From assembly GCF_000834655.1 (NCBI RefSeq), contig NZ_JXQQ01000008.1:62001-126000 (forward strand): a stretch of DNA of 64,000 bases, written 5' to 3'. Origin of the DNA: Variovorax paradoxus. GTDB taxonomy: Bacteria > Pseudomonadota > Gammaproteobacteria > Burkholderiales > Burkholderiaceae_C. The notes beneath the pieces were generated by a model. It was given only the letters and a program-made list of their open reading frames with translations, did no database searches and was not told the origin of the DNA. This document shows, piece after piece, positions 1-10,073 of the stretch. A program made the position numbers and the translations under genes. Position 1 is the first letter of the stretch, and each line of letters opens with the position of its first letter.

Positions 1-2
1 AG

Positions 3-3000
3 TCCGAGCCGCTGCCCATTCCCGAGAAGACGCGCCCTGTGGTGCTCAGCCTCGCTTCCGGCACGGTCGCGCAGAAGGGCGGGCCCGGCCAGCGCAACGA
101 CATCTCGCGTGCGGTCGACATCCCGGGCCTCTTCAGCCTCGACGTCTCGAGCATCGACCCGACCATCGTCACGGGCGAGAGTGGCGAACCCGAGCACGTG
201 ATGCACGTCACCGCCTCGATGCCGGTGCACGAGCGCGAAATGGCGCGCGTGGTGCAGGCCTGGCTCCTGCCCGCCACCGAAGAAGCCAAGGGTGACCCCG
301 AAGAAAAGTTCGACTGGTCCGCCGATCCTTCGAAGGTCACCGACGCCGTTCTGCGCCGCGCGAAGAAGATCAACCTGCAGCCCATTGCCAGCGAGCGCGA
401 AGTGACCGAGATGGTCAGCTTCCGTCTCCCGCAAGCCGAGGGCGGCCGCTACTTGCTGGTGCGCGTGGCCAAGGGCCTGAAGACGCCGGGCGGCTACCAG
501 CTCGGCGCGGCGCGGCAGGACGTGCGCCTGCTCAAGACCTTCGCGCCCGAACTCACCATCATGAGCCAGGGCTCGTTGCTCGCCCTTTCGGGCGAGCGCA
601 AGCTGCCGATCCTCGTGCGCGACCTGCCCGGCATCCGCCTGGAAATCGGCCGCTTGCTGCCGCAGCAGCTGCAGCACCTGGTCACGCAGACCAACGGCGA
701 CTTCGCGCATCCGCAGTTCAACGGCGGCCTGCAGTCGGACAACCTCGTGGACCGCTTCCAGAAGGAGATTCCGCTCAGCATTCCCGCCGGCAAGGCGCAC
801 TACGAAACCGTCGACTTCGCCGAGTACCTGCGCAGCGACGTGGCCGACCGCCGCGGCGTGTTCCTGCTCAAGGTGCAGGGCTTCGATCCCAAGGCCAAGA
901 AGAAGCCGGAGGCGGCCGAGGGTGAGGCCGCACAGGCGCAGCCCGAGGAGGAACAGCAGGAAGAACAGCAGCCGGAAGGTGAAGGCGACCCCGAGAGCGG
1001 CAACCCCGAAGACCAGAAGGACCAGCGCCTGGTGCTCGTCACCGACCTGGGCATCGTCGCCAAGAAGTCGCTCGACGGAACGCGCGACGTGTTCGTGCAG
1101 AGCATCGCCAACGGCCAGCCGGTCGCCGGCGCGCTGGTCGAGGTGTGGGGTCGCAACGGGATGATCGTCGCGTCGCAATCGACAGACGCCACCGGCGCCG
1201 CGAAGCTGCCGAACCTCGCCGGCTACCAGCGCGAGAAGGCACCCGTGGTGCTGGTCGTGCGCAAGGACGGCGACCTGAGCTTCCTGCCTTTCAACCGCAC
1301 CGACCGCACGCTGGACATCTCGCGCTTCGACGTCGGCGGCCTGCGCGCGGCTGGCGTGCCGAACCAGATGACGGCGTACGTGTTCAGCGACCGCGGCATC
1401 TACCGCCCGGGCGACACCATGCACATCGCGATGATGGTGAAGGCGGGCAACTGGGCCACGTCGCTGCGCGACCTGCCGCTCGAGGCCGAGATCATCGACG
1501 CACGCGGCCTCAGCGTGCGCCGCGAAAAGCTCAAGCTCGGTCCCGGCGGCGCGGCGGAAATCGCCCACGCCACGCAGGACACCTCGCCCACCGGCAACTA
1601 CACCGTCAACCTCTACCTGCCGCGCGAGTCGTCGCCGGGCAACCCCGAAGTGCAAGGCCTGCTCATCGGCAGCACCACGGTGAAGGTGCAGGAGTTCCTG
1701 CCCGACCGCACCAAGGTCGTCGCCAAGCTCAGCAGCGAAGTGGCCGAAGGCTGGGTCAAGCCCAAGGACCTGAAGGCGCTCATCGACGTGCAGAACCTCT
1801 TCGGCACGCCCGCGCCCGACCGCAAGGTCGAAGGCACGCTCACGCTGAGCCCGGCCTTCCCGGTGTTCCGCGCGTTCGCCGACTACGCTTTCTTCGATCC
1901 GCAGCGTGCCACCGAGAAGCAGGTGGACGACCTGGGCAGCGTGCAGACCAGCGCCGAAGGCAAGGCCGAGTTCGACCTGCGCCTCTCGCGCTTCGACGCA
2001 GCGACCTACCAGGTGCACGTGCTCGCCAAGGCCTTCGAGCCCGAAGGCGGGCGCAGCGTCTCGGCCGAAGCGCAGACGCTGGTGAGCGACATGCCCTATC
2101 TCGTGGGCGTGAAGGTCGATGGCGACACCAGCTACGTGAGCAAGGGCGCCGCGCGCAATGCCACCGTGATCGCGATCGACCCGCAGGCGAAGAAGACGGC
2201 CGTGGCCGACCTGAAGATCGAGCGCGTGGAGCGCAAGGTGCTGTCGGTGCTCGTGAAGCAGGACAACGGCCTCTACCGCTACGAGTCGCGCAAGAAGGAA
2301 ATCGTGATCGACGAGAAGCCGCTGGCCATCGTCGCAGCGGGCAACACCGTCGCGCTCAACACCGCCACGCCCGGCAACTTCGCCTACGTGGTGCGCAATG
2401 CCGGCGGGCTGGAACTCAACCGCGTCGAGTACAGCGTCGCGGGCAACGCGAACGTCTCGCGCTCGCTGGACCGCAATGCCGAACTGCAGCTCACGCTCGA
2501 CCGCAAGGACTACGAGCCGGGCCAGGAGATCGAGGTGAGCATCCGCGCGCCGTACATGGGCGCGGGCCTCATCACCATCGAGCGCGACAAGGTGTATGCC
2601 CACGCCTGGTTCAAGACCGACAAGACCGCCTCGGTGCAGAAGATCACGCTGCCCAAGGACTTCGAGGGCACTGGCTACATCAACGTGCACTTCGTGCGTG
2701 ACCCGGCCTCGGACGAGGTCTACATGAGCCCACTGTCGTACGGCGTCATTCCCTTCGCCACCAGCCTGGCCAAGCGCACCGCGAACCTGCAGCTCACCAG
2801 CAGCGAGCTCGTGAAGCCCGGCCAGACGGTGAAGATGAAGCTCACCAGCGACAAGCCCACGCGCGCCGTGCTGTTCGCGGTGGATGAGGGCATCCTGCAG
2901 GTGGCGCGCTACAAGACGCCCGATCCGCTCAAGCACTTCTTCCAGAAGCGCGCGCTCGAAGTGGGCACCTTGCAGACGCTCGACCTGATCCTGCCGGAGT

Positions 3001-5189
3001 TCAAGAAGCTCATGCAGGGCGCCGCGCCCGGCGGCGACGGCGAAGGCGAACTCGGCAAGCACCTGAATCCGTTCAAGCGCAAGCGCGACAAGCCGGTGGC
3101 CTATTGGTCGGGCCTCGTCGATGTGAACGGCAGCCGCGAATTCAGCTACACCGTGCCCGAGAGCTTCAACGGCAGCCTGCGCGTGATGGCCGTCGCGGTG
3201 AACGACGAGACCACCGCCGCCAAGAGCACCCGCACCGTGGTGCGCGGCGACATGGTGATCCTGCCGAACGCGCCGCTCGCCATGGCGCCCGGCGACACGG
3301 TCGAAGTGGGCGTGGGCCTCGCGAACAACATCGTGGGTTCGGGCAAGGACGTGCCCATTGCGCTCACGCTCACCGCCTCGGGCGGGCTCGAAGTGGTGGG
3401 CGATGCGACGCAGACGCTCAAGGTCAACGAGCGCGGCGAAGCGAGCACGAAGTTCAACGTGCGCGCCAAGCCGGGCGAGCAGGCGGTGCTGGGTTCTTCC
3501 GCGCTGGTGTTCACCTCGACGCACAAGACCTTCAGCGCGCGCCTCTCGACCGAGGTGAGCGTGCGGCCTGCGTCGCCGTTCGTCACGCTGGTGCAGGCGG
3601 GCAGCTTCCAGCGCGCAGGCGAGCTCAGCAGCAAGGCCGACCTGTATCCGAACTTCCGCAAGAGCGATGTGGCGATATCGGCCGCGCCGTGGGCCTTCGC
3701 GACCGGCCTCATGCAGTACCTGGAGGTCTATCCGCACGGCTGCACCGAACAGATCACGAGCCAGACTTTCCCGGCCGTGCTGCTGTCCAGCCGCCCCGAG
3801 CTGGTGAAGGAAATGGCGCGCGGCCGCACGCCCGAGCAGGGCCCGATGCCCGAAGCGCGCAAGACCTTCGAGCGCTACCTGGTGCAGTTGCGCGCGCGGC
3901 AGACGGCCGACGGCGGCTTCTCGCTCTGGCCCGGCGCGGGCACCGATCCCTTTGCCACGCTCTACGCGGTGCACTTGCTGATCGAAGCCAAGGACCACAA
4001 GCTGCCCGTGCCGCAGGACCTGCTGCAGAAGGCCAACACCTACCTGCAGGGCTGGCTCGGCAGCGGTGACACCTCGCTGGACGGCTGGCGCCAGCGCACG
4101 CAGGCGGCGTACCTCCTCACGCGCCAGGGCATCATCGCGCCGGCCGCGTTGGCCAACCTGCGCGAAGCCTGGCGCAACAAGCAGACGCAAGGCTGGAGCG
4201 ACGACCTGGGCGCCGTGTACCTCGCCGCGAGCTACCAGCTCGTGAAGCAGGAGCAGGTGGCCAACGAGCTGCTCAACCCCGTGTGGTCCGACCTGCTCGC
4301 GCGCACCGAGAAGAAGCAGCGCCGCAACGTCTGGGGCGCCTACTACGACCCGCTGGTGCACGACAGCATGACGCTGCACCTGGTGGGCCGCCACTTCCCT
4401 TCGCGCCTGAAGACGCTCAAGCCCGAGGTGTGGGAAGGCATGGGCGCGATGGTGCGCGACGGTTGGTACAACAGCCTGTCGTCGGCCTCGATGCTGCTCG
4501 CGGTCGATGCGTACTTCGAGGCTGTGGCGCAGAACGCCGAGGGCAAGTTGACGGCGCAGAGCGTCAACGCGCAAGGCCAGGCCGCGGCGCTCGCACTGGG
4601 TTCGGTGAACCCGATCACGCGTGCCGCGGTGCCAACGGGTACGGCCAAGCTCAAGCTCTCGAACGACAGCGACTTCAACCTGTACTACAGCTGGGCCGAG
4701 CAGGGCTTCGAGCGCAACGTGCCGGCCACGCCGGTGAACCAGGGCCTGGAGATCTTCCATGAAGTGCTCGATGCCAAGGGCAACCCGATCACCAAGGCCA
4801 AGCTCGGCGAAGAGGTCACGGTGCGGGTGCGCGTGCGCAGCCTGGAGCGCGCGCAGCTCAACGACGTGGCGCTGGTCGACCTGTTGCCCGGCGGCCTGGA
4901 GCCGGTGCTGCAGGCCGTGGGCGACGACGAGGAAGCCAACGCCGACGCACCGATCTGGAAGAAGCGCCTGGGCGGCGGCGGCTCGTGGAAGGTGCAGTAC
5001 GCCGACATCCGCGAAGACCGCGTGGTGTTCTACGGCGCCGTCGACAAGAACCTGCTCGAAGTGACCTACAAGGCGCGCGCCACCAACGTCGGCGACTTCG
5101 TGGTGCCGGCCGCATACGGCGAGGCGATGTACGACCGGCGCGTGTATTCGCGCTCGGCGGGTGCGCGCTTCCAGGTGGTGGGCAATTGA
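3..5189 (+). CDS. alpha-2-macroglobulin family protein, YfhM type (5' end outside window)
   Basis: Large bacterial alpha-2-macroglobulin, a family that traps proteases at the cell envelope through a reactive thioester. The frame is open from base 3 and no start is visible, so the signal peptide or lipobox lies upstream; about 1728 residues are seen, already close to the length of E. coli YfhM. The thioester motif CTEQ is encoded at 3741-3752, preceded by YPHG, and is followed by the helical thioester domain and a C-terminal beta domain. A Glu/Gln/Pro-rich low-complexity insert lies near 905-1023. pbpC follows after 71 bases; this pairing is well known and suggests defence of the wall during peptidoglycan repair. 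Confidence 0.93.
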   Translation, partial: SEPLPIPEKTRPVVLSLASGTVAQKGGPGQRNDISRAVDIPGLFSLDVSSIDPTIVTGESGEPEHVMHVTASMPVHEREMARVVQAWLLPATEEAKGDPEEKFDWSADPSKVTDAVLRRAKKINLQPIASEREVTEMVSFRLPQAEGGRYLLVRVAKGLKTPGGYQLGAARQDVRLLKTFAPELTIMSQGSLLALSGERKLPILVRDLPGIRLEIGRLLPQQLQHLVTQTNGDFAHPQFNGGLQSDNLVDRFQKEIPLSIPAGKAHYETVDFAEYLRSDVADRRGVFLLKVQGFDPKAKKKPEAAEGEAAQAQPEEEQQEEQQPEGEGDPESGNPEDQKDQRLVLVTDLGIVAKKSLDGTRDVFVQSIANGQPVAGALVEVWGRNGMIVASQSTDATGAAKLPNLAGYQREKAPVVLVVRKDGDLSFLPFNRTDRTLDISRFDVGGLRAAGVPNQMTAYVFSDRGIYRPGDTMHIAMMVKAGNWATSLRDLPLEAEIIDARGLSVRREKLKLGPGGAAEIAHATQDTSPTGNYTVNLYLPRESSPGNPEVQGLLIGSTTVKVQEFLPDRTKVVAKLSSEVAEGWVKPKDLKALIDVQNLFGTPAPDRKVEGTLTLSPAFPVFRAFADYAFFDPQRATEKQVDDLGSVQTSAEGKAEFDLRLSRFDAATYQVHVLAKAFEPEGGRSVSAEAQTLVSDMPYLVGVKVDGDTSYVSKGAARNATVIAIDPQAKKTAVADLKIERVERKVLSVLVKQDNGLYRYESRKKEIVIDEKPLAIVAAGNTVALNTATPGNFAYVVRNAGGLELNRVEYSVAGNANVSRSLDRNAELQLTLDRKDYEPGQEIEVSIRAPYMGAGLITIERDKVYAHAWFKTDKTASVQKITLPKDFEGTGYINVHFVRDPASDEVYMSPLSYGVIPFATSLAKRTANLQLTSSELVKPGQTVKMKLTSDKPTRAVLFAVDEGILQVARYKTPDPLKHFFQKRALEVGTLQTLDLILPEFKKLMQGAAPGGDGEGELGKHLNPFKRKRDKPVAYWSGLVDVNGSREFSYTVPESFNGSLRVMAVAVNDETTAAKSTRTVVRGDMVILPNAPLAMAPGDTVEVGVGLANNIVGSGKDVPIALTLTASGGLEVVGDATQTLKVNERGEASTKFNVRAKPGEQAVLGSSALVFTSTHKTFSARLSTEVSVRPASPFVTLVQAGSFQRAGELSSKADLYPNFRKSDVAISAAPWAFATGLMQYLEVYPHGCTEQITSQTFPAVLLSSRPELVKEMARGRTPEQGPMPEARKTFERYLVQLRARQTADGGFSLWPGAGTDPFATLYAVHLLIEAKDHKLPVPQDLLQKANTYLQGWLGSGDTSLDGWRQRTQAAYLLTRQGIIAPAALANLREAWRNKQTQGWSDDLGAVYLAASYQLVKQEQVANELLNPVWSDLLARTEKKQRRNVWGAYYDPLVHDSMTLHLVGRHFPSRLKTLKPEVWEGMGAMVRDGWYNSLSSASMLLAVDAYFEAVAQNAEGKLTAQSVNAQGQAAALALGSVNPITRAAVPTGTAKLKLSNDSDFNLYYSWAEQGFERNVPATPVNQGLEIFHEVLDAKGNPITKAKLGEEVTVRVRVRSLERAQLNDVALVDLLPGGLEPVLQAVGDDEEANADAPIWKKRLGGGGSWKVQYADIREDRVVFYGAVDKNLLEVTYKARATNVGDFVVPAAYGEAMYDRRVYSRSAGARFQVVGN

Positions 5190-5210
5190 TGAACGCGGCT
5201 TCTGCCTTGT

Positions 5211-5326
5211 CCCCTCTCCCGCCTGCGGGAGAGGGCTTAGGGTGAGGGTTCAGCGCCACTATGACCACGCTGCCTGATCAGCTGCCTCCACCCTCACCCC
5301 AACCCTCTCCCGCGAGCGGGAGAAGG
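5211..5326. repeat. inverted pair of REP-like palindromic elements around the pbpC start
   Basis: Two copies of a CCCTCTCCCGC / GCGGGAGAGGG palindromic element face each other. Copy 1 is at 5211-5250 and copy 2, inverted, at 5290-5326. Each has its own short stem, and the pair could form one long hairpin. Copy 2 lies inside the pbpC reading frame and encodes its Pro/Ser-rich N-terminus. Elements of this look are common between genes in beta- and gammaproteobacteria. Confidence 0.8.
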
Positions 5327-7636
5327 AGCAAGACGGGGCGCGCGCGGCGAACGCTCGTGGCTTTTGCGTTGATCGCGCTGCTGCTCGCCGTGCTGCGCTT
5401 CTGGCCGCACGCCCCGCTCAGCGAAACCGTCGGCAGCTCGCGCGCCGTGTACGCGCAAGGCGGCGAGTTGCTGCGCCTCACGCTCGCAAGCGACGAGCAA
5501 TACCGCCTCTGGGTCCCGCTCGACCGCATCTCGCCCACGCTGGTCGATGCGGTACTGCTCTATGAAGACCGGCGCTTCCACGCACATCCCGGCGTCAATC
5601 CCGCGGCACTGGTGCGCAGCGCGTGGCGCATCGCGAGCGGCGAGCGCAGGCAGGGCGGCTCGACGCTCACGATGCAGCTCGCGCGGCGCGTCTACGGCAT
5701 CGACAGCCGTACGGCCCTGGGCAAGATCGCGCAGATCGGCGCGGCGCTCTGGCTCGAGATGCGCTTCGGCAAGCGCGAGATCCTCGAGGCCTACCTCAAC
5801 ACCGCCCCCTACGGCGGCAACATCGAAGGCGTGCAGGCCGCGAGCCTCATCTACTTCCGCAAGGACGCCGCCAAGCTCAGCCTCCCCGAAGCGCTGACGC
5901 TCGCGGTGATTCCGCAGAACCCTGTCAAGCGCATCGCCGAGCGCGGGCGCAATGCGGAACTGCAATCGGCGCGCGAGCGCTTGTGGGCGCTGTGGGCCGA
6001 GCGCGATCCCACCGCGAAGCAGCACGCGCCCGATGCGCAGCTCGCGCTCTCCGCGCAGTCGCGCGGGAGCCTCCCCTTTCTTGCACCGCACGCCACCGAC
6101 ATGCTGCTCGCACAGGAGCGCGGCGTGCAGGAAGTGCGCACCACCATCGACCTGCGCATGCAGGCCACGCTCGAACGCGTGATGGGCCAATACCTGCGCA
6201 CGCACGCGGACGTGGGCATGACCAACGCGAGCGCGCTGCTGCTCGACGCCTCGACCATGCAGGTGCGCGCGCTGATCGGTTCGGCCGATTGGCACAACGA
6301 CGCGATCGCAGGGCAGGTCAACGGCACGCAGGCCAAGCGCTCGCCGGGGTCCACGCTCAAGCCTTTCATCTACGCGCTCGCGCTCGACCAGGGGCTGCTG
6401 CATCCGAAGACCATGCTCAAGGATGCGCCGACATCGTTCGGTCCCTACACGCCAGAGAACTTCGACCACCGCTTCGCCGGCCCGCTGCCCGCGCAGGAGG
6501 CTTTGATCCGCAGCCGCAACATTCCGGCAGTGGCCGTCGCCGCGAAGCTCTCGAAGCCAGGGCTCTACGACTTCATGCGCCTTGCGGGCGTGCAGAAGCT
6601 GCAGAGCGAATCGCACTACGGCCTCGCGCTGGTGCTGGGCGGCGGCGAGGTCACGCCCGAGGAGCTCGCGGGCCTTTACGCAACGCTCGCGAACGGCGGC
6701 ATCGCGCAGCCGATTCGCTACACGCAGACCGCGCCCGACGAGCGGCCCACGCAGCCGCTGCGCCTTTTGAGCGAAGAGGCATCGTTCATCACGCTCGATA
6801 TGCTGCGCCACACGCCGCGCCCCGACACCACGCTGCCCGCGCGCCCGGCCATTGCATGGAAGACGGGCACGTCGTGGGGCTTTCGCGATGCATGGACCGC
6901 AGGCGTGTTCGGCCGCCATGTGCTCGTGGTGTGGGTCGGCAACTTCGACGGCACGAGCAATCCGGCGCTGGTGGGCGTCGATGCGGCGGCGCCGCTCTTC
7001 CTGCGCATGGTCGACGCGCTGCGTGCCGAGCGGCTGGACCCCGGCGAGATCGCGACGCGGCAGCCGGCAGATCTCCGGCAGGTCGAGGTGTGCACCGCGA
7101 CAGGCGGCCTGCCCGATGCGCTGTGCCCTGTGCGCACCACGACCTGGTTCATCGCCGGCAAGTCGCCGATCCAGGTGAGCAACCTGCATCGCGCCGTGTG
7201 GGTCGACGAGACGACCGGCAAGGTGGTGTGCGGGCCGCAGCCCAACGCGCGCCAGCAGGTGGTCGAGCAATGGGGCAGCGACATGCGGCGGCTGTTCCGC
7301 CAGGCGGGCCTGCCGCGTGCGAGCCTGCCGACCGACGGGTGCGAGAAGGGCGAGGCCTCCGAGACGGCGCCGCTCATCACCTCCCCGTTGCGCGGCGTGC
7401 GGCACACACTGCGCGTGAAGAAGCCCGAGCCGCTCGTGCTGCGCGCCGAAGCGGCGGCGGGCACGCAGACGATCTACTGGTTCGCCGACGACGCACTGAT
7501 CGGCAAGGTGGCGCCCGGCGAAGGCATCACCTGGATGCCGGACATGGCCGACTCGGGCCGGCGCTACGTGCTGCGCGCGGTCGACGACCAGGGCCGCGCC
7601 GAGTCGCGCGAAGTGACGGTCGACATCGCGCCTTGA
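5261..7636 (+). CDS. pbpC: penicillin-binding protein 1C (bifunctional transglycosylase/transpeptidase)
   Basis: Membrane-anchored peptidoglycan synthase, 791 residues. After a basic N-terminus there is one membrane segment (about residues 31-47), then a GT51 glycosyltransferase with EDRRFHAHPG (about 101) and QGGSTLTMQ (about 132). The transpeptidase domain has SPGSTLK (about 361-367, catalytic Ser in SxxK), SRN (about 417) and KTGTS (about 533). A C-terminal PBP1C-specific domain follows. The alpha-2-macroglobulin partner is directly upstream. The first 22 residues come largely from a REP-like repeat, so the true start may be further downstream, just before the membrane segment; no strong ribosome binding site precedes 5261. 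Confidence 0.94.
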   Translation: MTTLPDQLPPPSPQPSPASGRRSKTGRARRTLVAFALIALLLAVLRFWPHAPLSETVGSSRAVYAQGGELLRLTLASDEQYRLWVPLDRISPTLVDAVLLYEDRRFHAHPGVNPAALVRSAWRIASGERRQGGSTLTMQLARRVYGIDSRTALGKIAQIGAALWLEMRFGKREILEAYLNTAPYGGNIEGVQAASLIYFRKDAAKLSLPEALTLAVIPQNPVKRIAERGRNAELQSARERLWALWAERDPTAKQHAPDAQLALSAQSRGSLPFLAPHATDMLLAQERGVQEVRTTIDLRMQATLERVMGQYLRTHADVGMTNASALLLDASTMQVRALIGSADWHNDAIAGQVNGTQAKRSPGSTLKPFIYALALDQGLLHPKTMLKDAPTSFGPYTPENFDHRFAGPLPAQEALIRSRNIPAVAVAAKLSKPGLYDFMRLAGVQKLQSESHYGLALVLGGGEVTPEELAGLYATLANGGIAQPIRYTQTAPDERPTQPLRLLSEEASFITLDMLRHTPRPDTTLPARPAIAWKTGTSWGFRDAWTAGVFGRHVLVVWVGNFDGTSNPALVGVDAAAPLFLRMVDALRAERLDPGEIATRQPADLRQVEVCTATGGLPDALCPVRTTTWFIAGKSPIQVSNLHRAVWVDETTGKVVCGPQPNARQQVVEQWGSDMRRLFRQAGLPRASLPTDGCEKGEASETAPLITSPLRGVRHTLRVKKPEPLVLRAEAAAGTQTIYWFADDALIGKVAPGEGITWMPDMADSGRRYVLRAVDDQGRAESREVTVDIAP

Positions 7637-7709
7637 GCCCGGGGATGTCACGGCGCCGTCACGCGCCATCGGCATGGTCTCGCGTTTCGACTGAAACCCT
7701 TCTCCTGCC

Positions 7710-9071
7710 ATGACGCGTCTTGCCTCCCTCTCCTCTCTCTCCTTCATGGCCCTCGCCACCGCGCTCGCTTGCGGCAGCGCGGCCGCGCAGACCGCCTTTC
7801 CCGCCACGCTCGCCGGCCACGCCGTGCTGCCCGCGCAGAGCTTCGTCGCCGCGCCCAAGGACGCGCCGGCAGACCTGCAGGCGAGCGGCAAGTTCACCTC
7901 GGGCAAGCGCGTCGAGGCACCGGGCACCATCGAAGGGCTATCTGGCGGCCGCGGCACCGGCGTGTCGGTGCCCTTCAAGGGCCAGCCGCTGCAGGGGCAC
8001 TCGGGCATCAAGAAGATGGACGACGGCTCGTTCTGGATCCTCACCGACAACGGCGCCGGCGCCAAGGCCAACTCGCCCGACTTCATGCTCTACCTGAACC
8101 ACTACAAGGTGGACTTCAAGAGCGGCAAGTTCAATCGCCTGAACACGATCTTCCTGCACGACCCCGACAAGAAGGTGCCGTTCCGGATCGTCCACGAGGG
8201 CACCAAGCAGCGCTACCTGACAGGCTCGGACTTCGACCCCGAGAGCTTCCAGTTCGCCGGCGGCGCGCTGTGGATCGGCGAGGAGTTCGGCCCCTTCCTC
8301 ATCAAGGCCGACCTGAAGGGCAAGGTGCTCGCGGTGTTCGACACGCAGGTCGATGGCAAGGCCGTGCGCTCGCCCGATCATCCGGCAGTGACGACGCCGG
8401 GCTCGCCCGGCGGTGCGGTCGATTTCCAGATCAAGCGCTCCAAGGGCTTCGAAGGCATGGCCTCCTCCAAGGACGGCAGCAAGCTCTACGCGCTGCTCGA
8501 AGGCCCGGTGTGGAACGCCGAGGCGAAGGACTACGAGAAGCTCGACGGCAAGGAAGCCCTGCGCGTGCTGGAGTTCGACGTGGCGTCTGAAAAATGGACG
8601 GGCCGCCACTGGAAGTACCCGCTCGAAGCCAACGGCAACGCCATCGGCGACTTCAACATGATCGACGGCACCACGGGCCTCGTCATCGAGCGCGACAACG
8701 GCGAAGGCACGAGCGACAAGGCCTGCCCCGAAGGCCAGAAGCGCACCGACTGCTTCCACGACATCGCGAAGTTCAAGCGCGTCTACAAGGTCGAGCTGAG
8801 CGACGCGAACGTGGGCGGCGCGGTTCGCAAGATCGGCTACATCGACCTGCTCAGCATCGCCGACCCGGACAAGCTCGCGCGCAAGCCGCTGAACGACGGC
8901 GTGCTGAAGTTCCCTTTCTTCACCATCGAGAACGTCGACGTGATCGACGCTACGCACATCGTGGTCGGCAATGACAACAACCTGCCGTTCTCGAGCAGCC
9001 GCGAGCCGAACAAGGCGGACGACAACGAACTGGTGCTGCTCGAAGCGGGCGCGTTGCTGCAGGCGAAGTAA
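7710..9071 (+). CDS. secreted esterase-like activity of phytase family protein
   Basis: 453-residue exported protein of the phytase-like (esterase-like activity of phytase) beta-propeller family. The N-terminus is a classic signal peptide with cleavage expected after the AAAQ region near residue 27. The body shows family features: GLSGGRGTGVSVPFKG, LTDNGAGAK, an FDPES / GEEFGPFL block, and a late VIERDNGEG segment. The substrate is unknown; the family probably hydrolyses phosphate or phosphodiester compounds in the periplasm. It starts 73 bases after pbpC with no clear terminator between, so cotranscription is possible. Family call is firm, function is not. Confidence 0.85.
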   Translation: MTRLASLSSLSFMALATALACGSAAAQTAFPATLAGHAVLPAQSFVAAPKDAPADLQASGKFTSGKRVEAPGTIEGLSGGRGTGVSVPFKGQPLQGHSGIKKMDDGSFWILTDNGAGAKANSPDFMLYLNHYKVDFKSGKFNRLNTIFLHDPDKKVPFRIVHEGTKQRYLTGSDFDPESFQFAGGALWIGEEFGPFLIKADLKGKVLAVFDTQVDGKAVRSPDHPAVTTPGSPGGAVDFQIKRSKGFEGMASSKDGSKLYALLEGPVWNAEAKDYEKLDGKEALRVLEFDVASEKWTGRHWKYPLEANGNAIGDFNMIDGTTGLVIERDNGEGTSDKACPEGQKRTDCFHDIAKFKRVYKVELSDANVGGAVRKIGYIDLLSIADPDKLARKPLNDGVLKFPFFTIENVDVIDATHIVVGNDNNLPFSSSREPNKADDNELVLLEAGALLQAK

Positions 9072-9086
9072 AAATAACGCCGAGGC

Positions 9087-10067
9087 TCAGGGCACCAGCA
9101 CGACCTTGCCGGAGGTGCGCCGGCTTTCCAATGCGTGGTGCGCCTGCGCCGCTTCGTCGAGAGGGTAGCGGCCGCCGTGCACCACGGTGAGCTCGCCCGT
9201 CGATGCCAGCGCGAAGAGTTCCGACAGGCCGCTCGCGAGTTCCGCGGGCGTGAGCAAGGGAAGCAGCGCGAAACCCTTGAGCGACTGGTTCCTGAGCAGC
9301 ATCGCTTCGAGCTGCGGCTTGTCCAGATCGAAGCGGCCGACGGCGCCGAAGACCAGTTCGCCTTGCGGCGCGAGCGCTTCGAGCGCCGCACATGTCAAAG
9401 CGCCGCCCACGGTTTCGTAGACCGTGTCTACGCTACGGCTTTCGTTCAGCCGTGTGAGTCGATGGAGCCAGTCCGGCTGGGTGTAGTCGACCGCGAGGTC
9501 GGCGCCCAACTTGCGCGCGAGCGCCAGTTTTTCATCACTTCCCGCGGCCGCAACGACACGCGTCGCACCGGCGCGCCTGGCGAGCTGCACGAGCAGCGTG
9601 CCGACACCGCCGCCCGCCGCCGTGACCAGCACCGTTTTGCCCTTGGGCGGACTGCGGCGAATCAGGAACAGCGCGGTCAGCCCCTGCACCAGCAGCGCCA
9701 CGGCGTCCTCGAAGGAGAGGCCGTCGGGGATGGGGAATGCATAGGCGCTGTCGACCGCCACATAGGCTGCATAGCCGCCCGACCCGCGCCCCGCCGCGAA
9801 CAGCGGAACGGCCACGCGCGCACCAAGCAACGCCGGGTCGACACCGTCGCCCAGCGCTTCGACAACGCCCGCCACCTCGACGCCCGGCACCATGGGCAAT
9901 TCCGGCGCTTCCGCATAGCGGCCTTGGCGAACCAGCGTCTCGAAGAAATTGACGCCGGCCGCGCGCACGCGCACCAGCACTTCGCCCGCGGCGGGAACGG
10001 GGGTGGGCATGTCCACGGTTTCGAGCACGTCGGGAGCTCCGGTCCGCCTTAGCTGTACGGCTTTCAT
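9087..10067 (-). CDS. zinc-independent quinone oxidoreductase (MDR superfamily)
   Basis: NADPH-dependent quinone oxidoreductase-like member of the medium-chain dehydrogenase/reductase superfamily, 326 residues from ATG at 10067 (a GTG at 10073 is also in frame). It shows the GroES-like N-terminal half with AAGVNFFETLVRQG and PGVEVAGVV, then a Rossmann domain with the AAGGGVG nucleotide-binding loop. Zinc-ligand cysteines of true alcohol dehydrogenases are absent. It is divergent from an HxlR-type regulator, an arrangement typical of genes induced by quinones or other electrophiles. Substrate is inferred from family only. Confidence 0.85.
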   Translation of the reverse strand: MKAVQLRRTGAPDVLETVDMPTPVPAAGEVLVRVRAAGVNFFETLVRQGRYAEAPELPMVPGVEVAGVVEALGDGVDPALLGARVAVPLFAAGRGSGGYAAYVAVDSAYAFPIPDGLSFEDAVALLVQGLTALFLIRRSPPKGKTVLVTAAGGGVGTLLVQLARRAGATRVVAAAGSDEKLALARKLGADLAVDYTQPDWLHRLTRLNESRSVDTVYETVGGALTCAALEALAPQGELVFGAVGRFDLDKPQLEAMLLRNQSLKGFALLPLLTPAELASGLSELFALASTGELTVVHGGRYPLDEAAQAHHALESRRTSGKVVLVP

Positions 10068-10073
10068 TGGCAC

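Noticed and set aside
5294-8086. Long open frame (930 codons) on the minus strand across pbpC
   Set aside because: It is the mirror of a high-GC gene whose plus-strand product has all PBP1C motifs; the minus product is Arg/Ala/His-rich with no recognisable domain.
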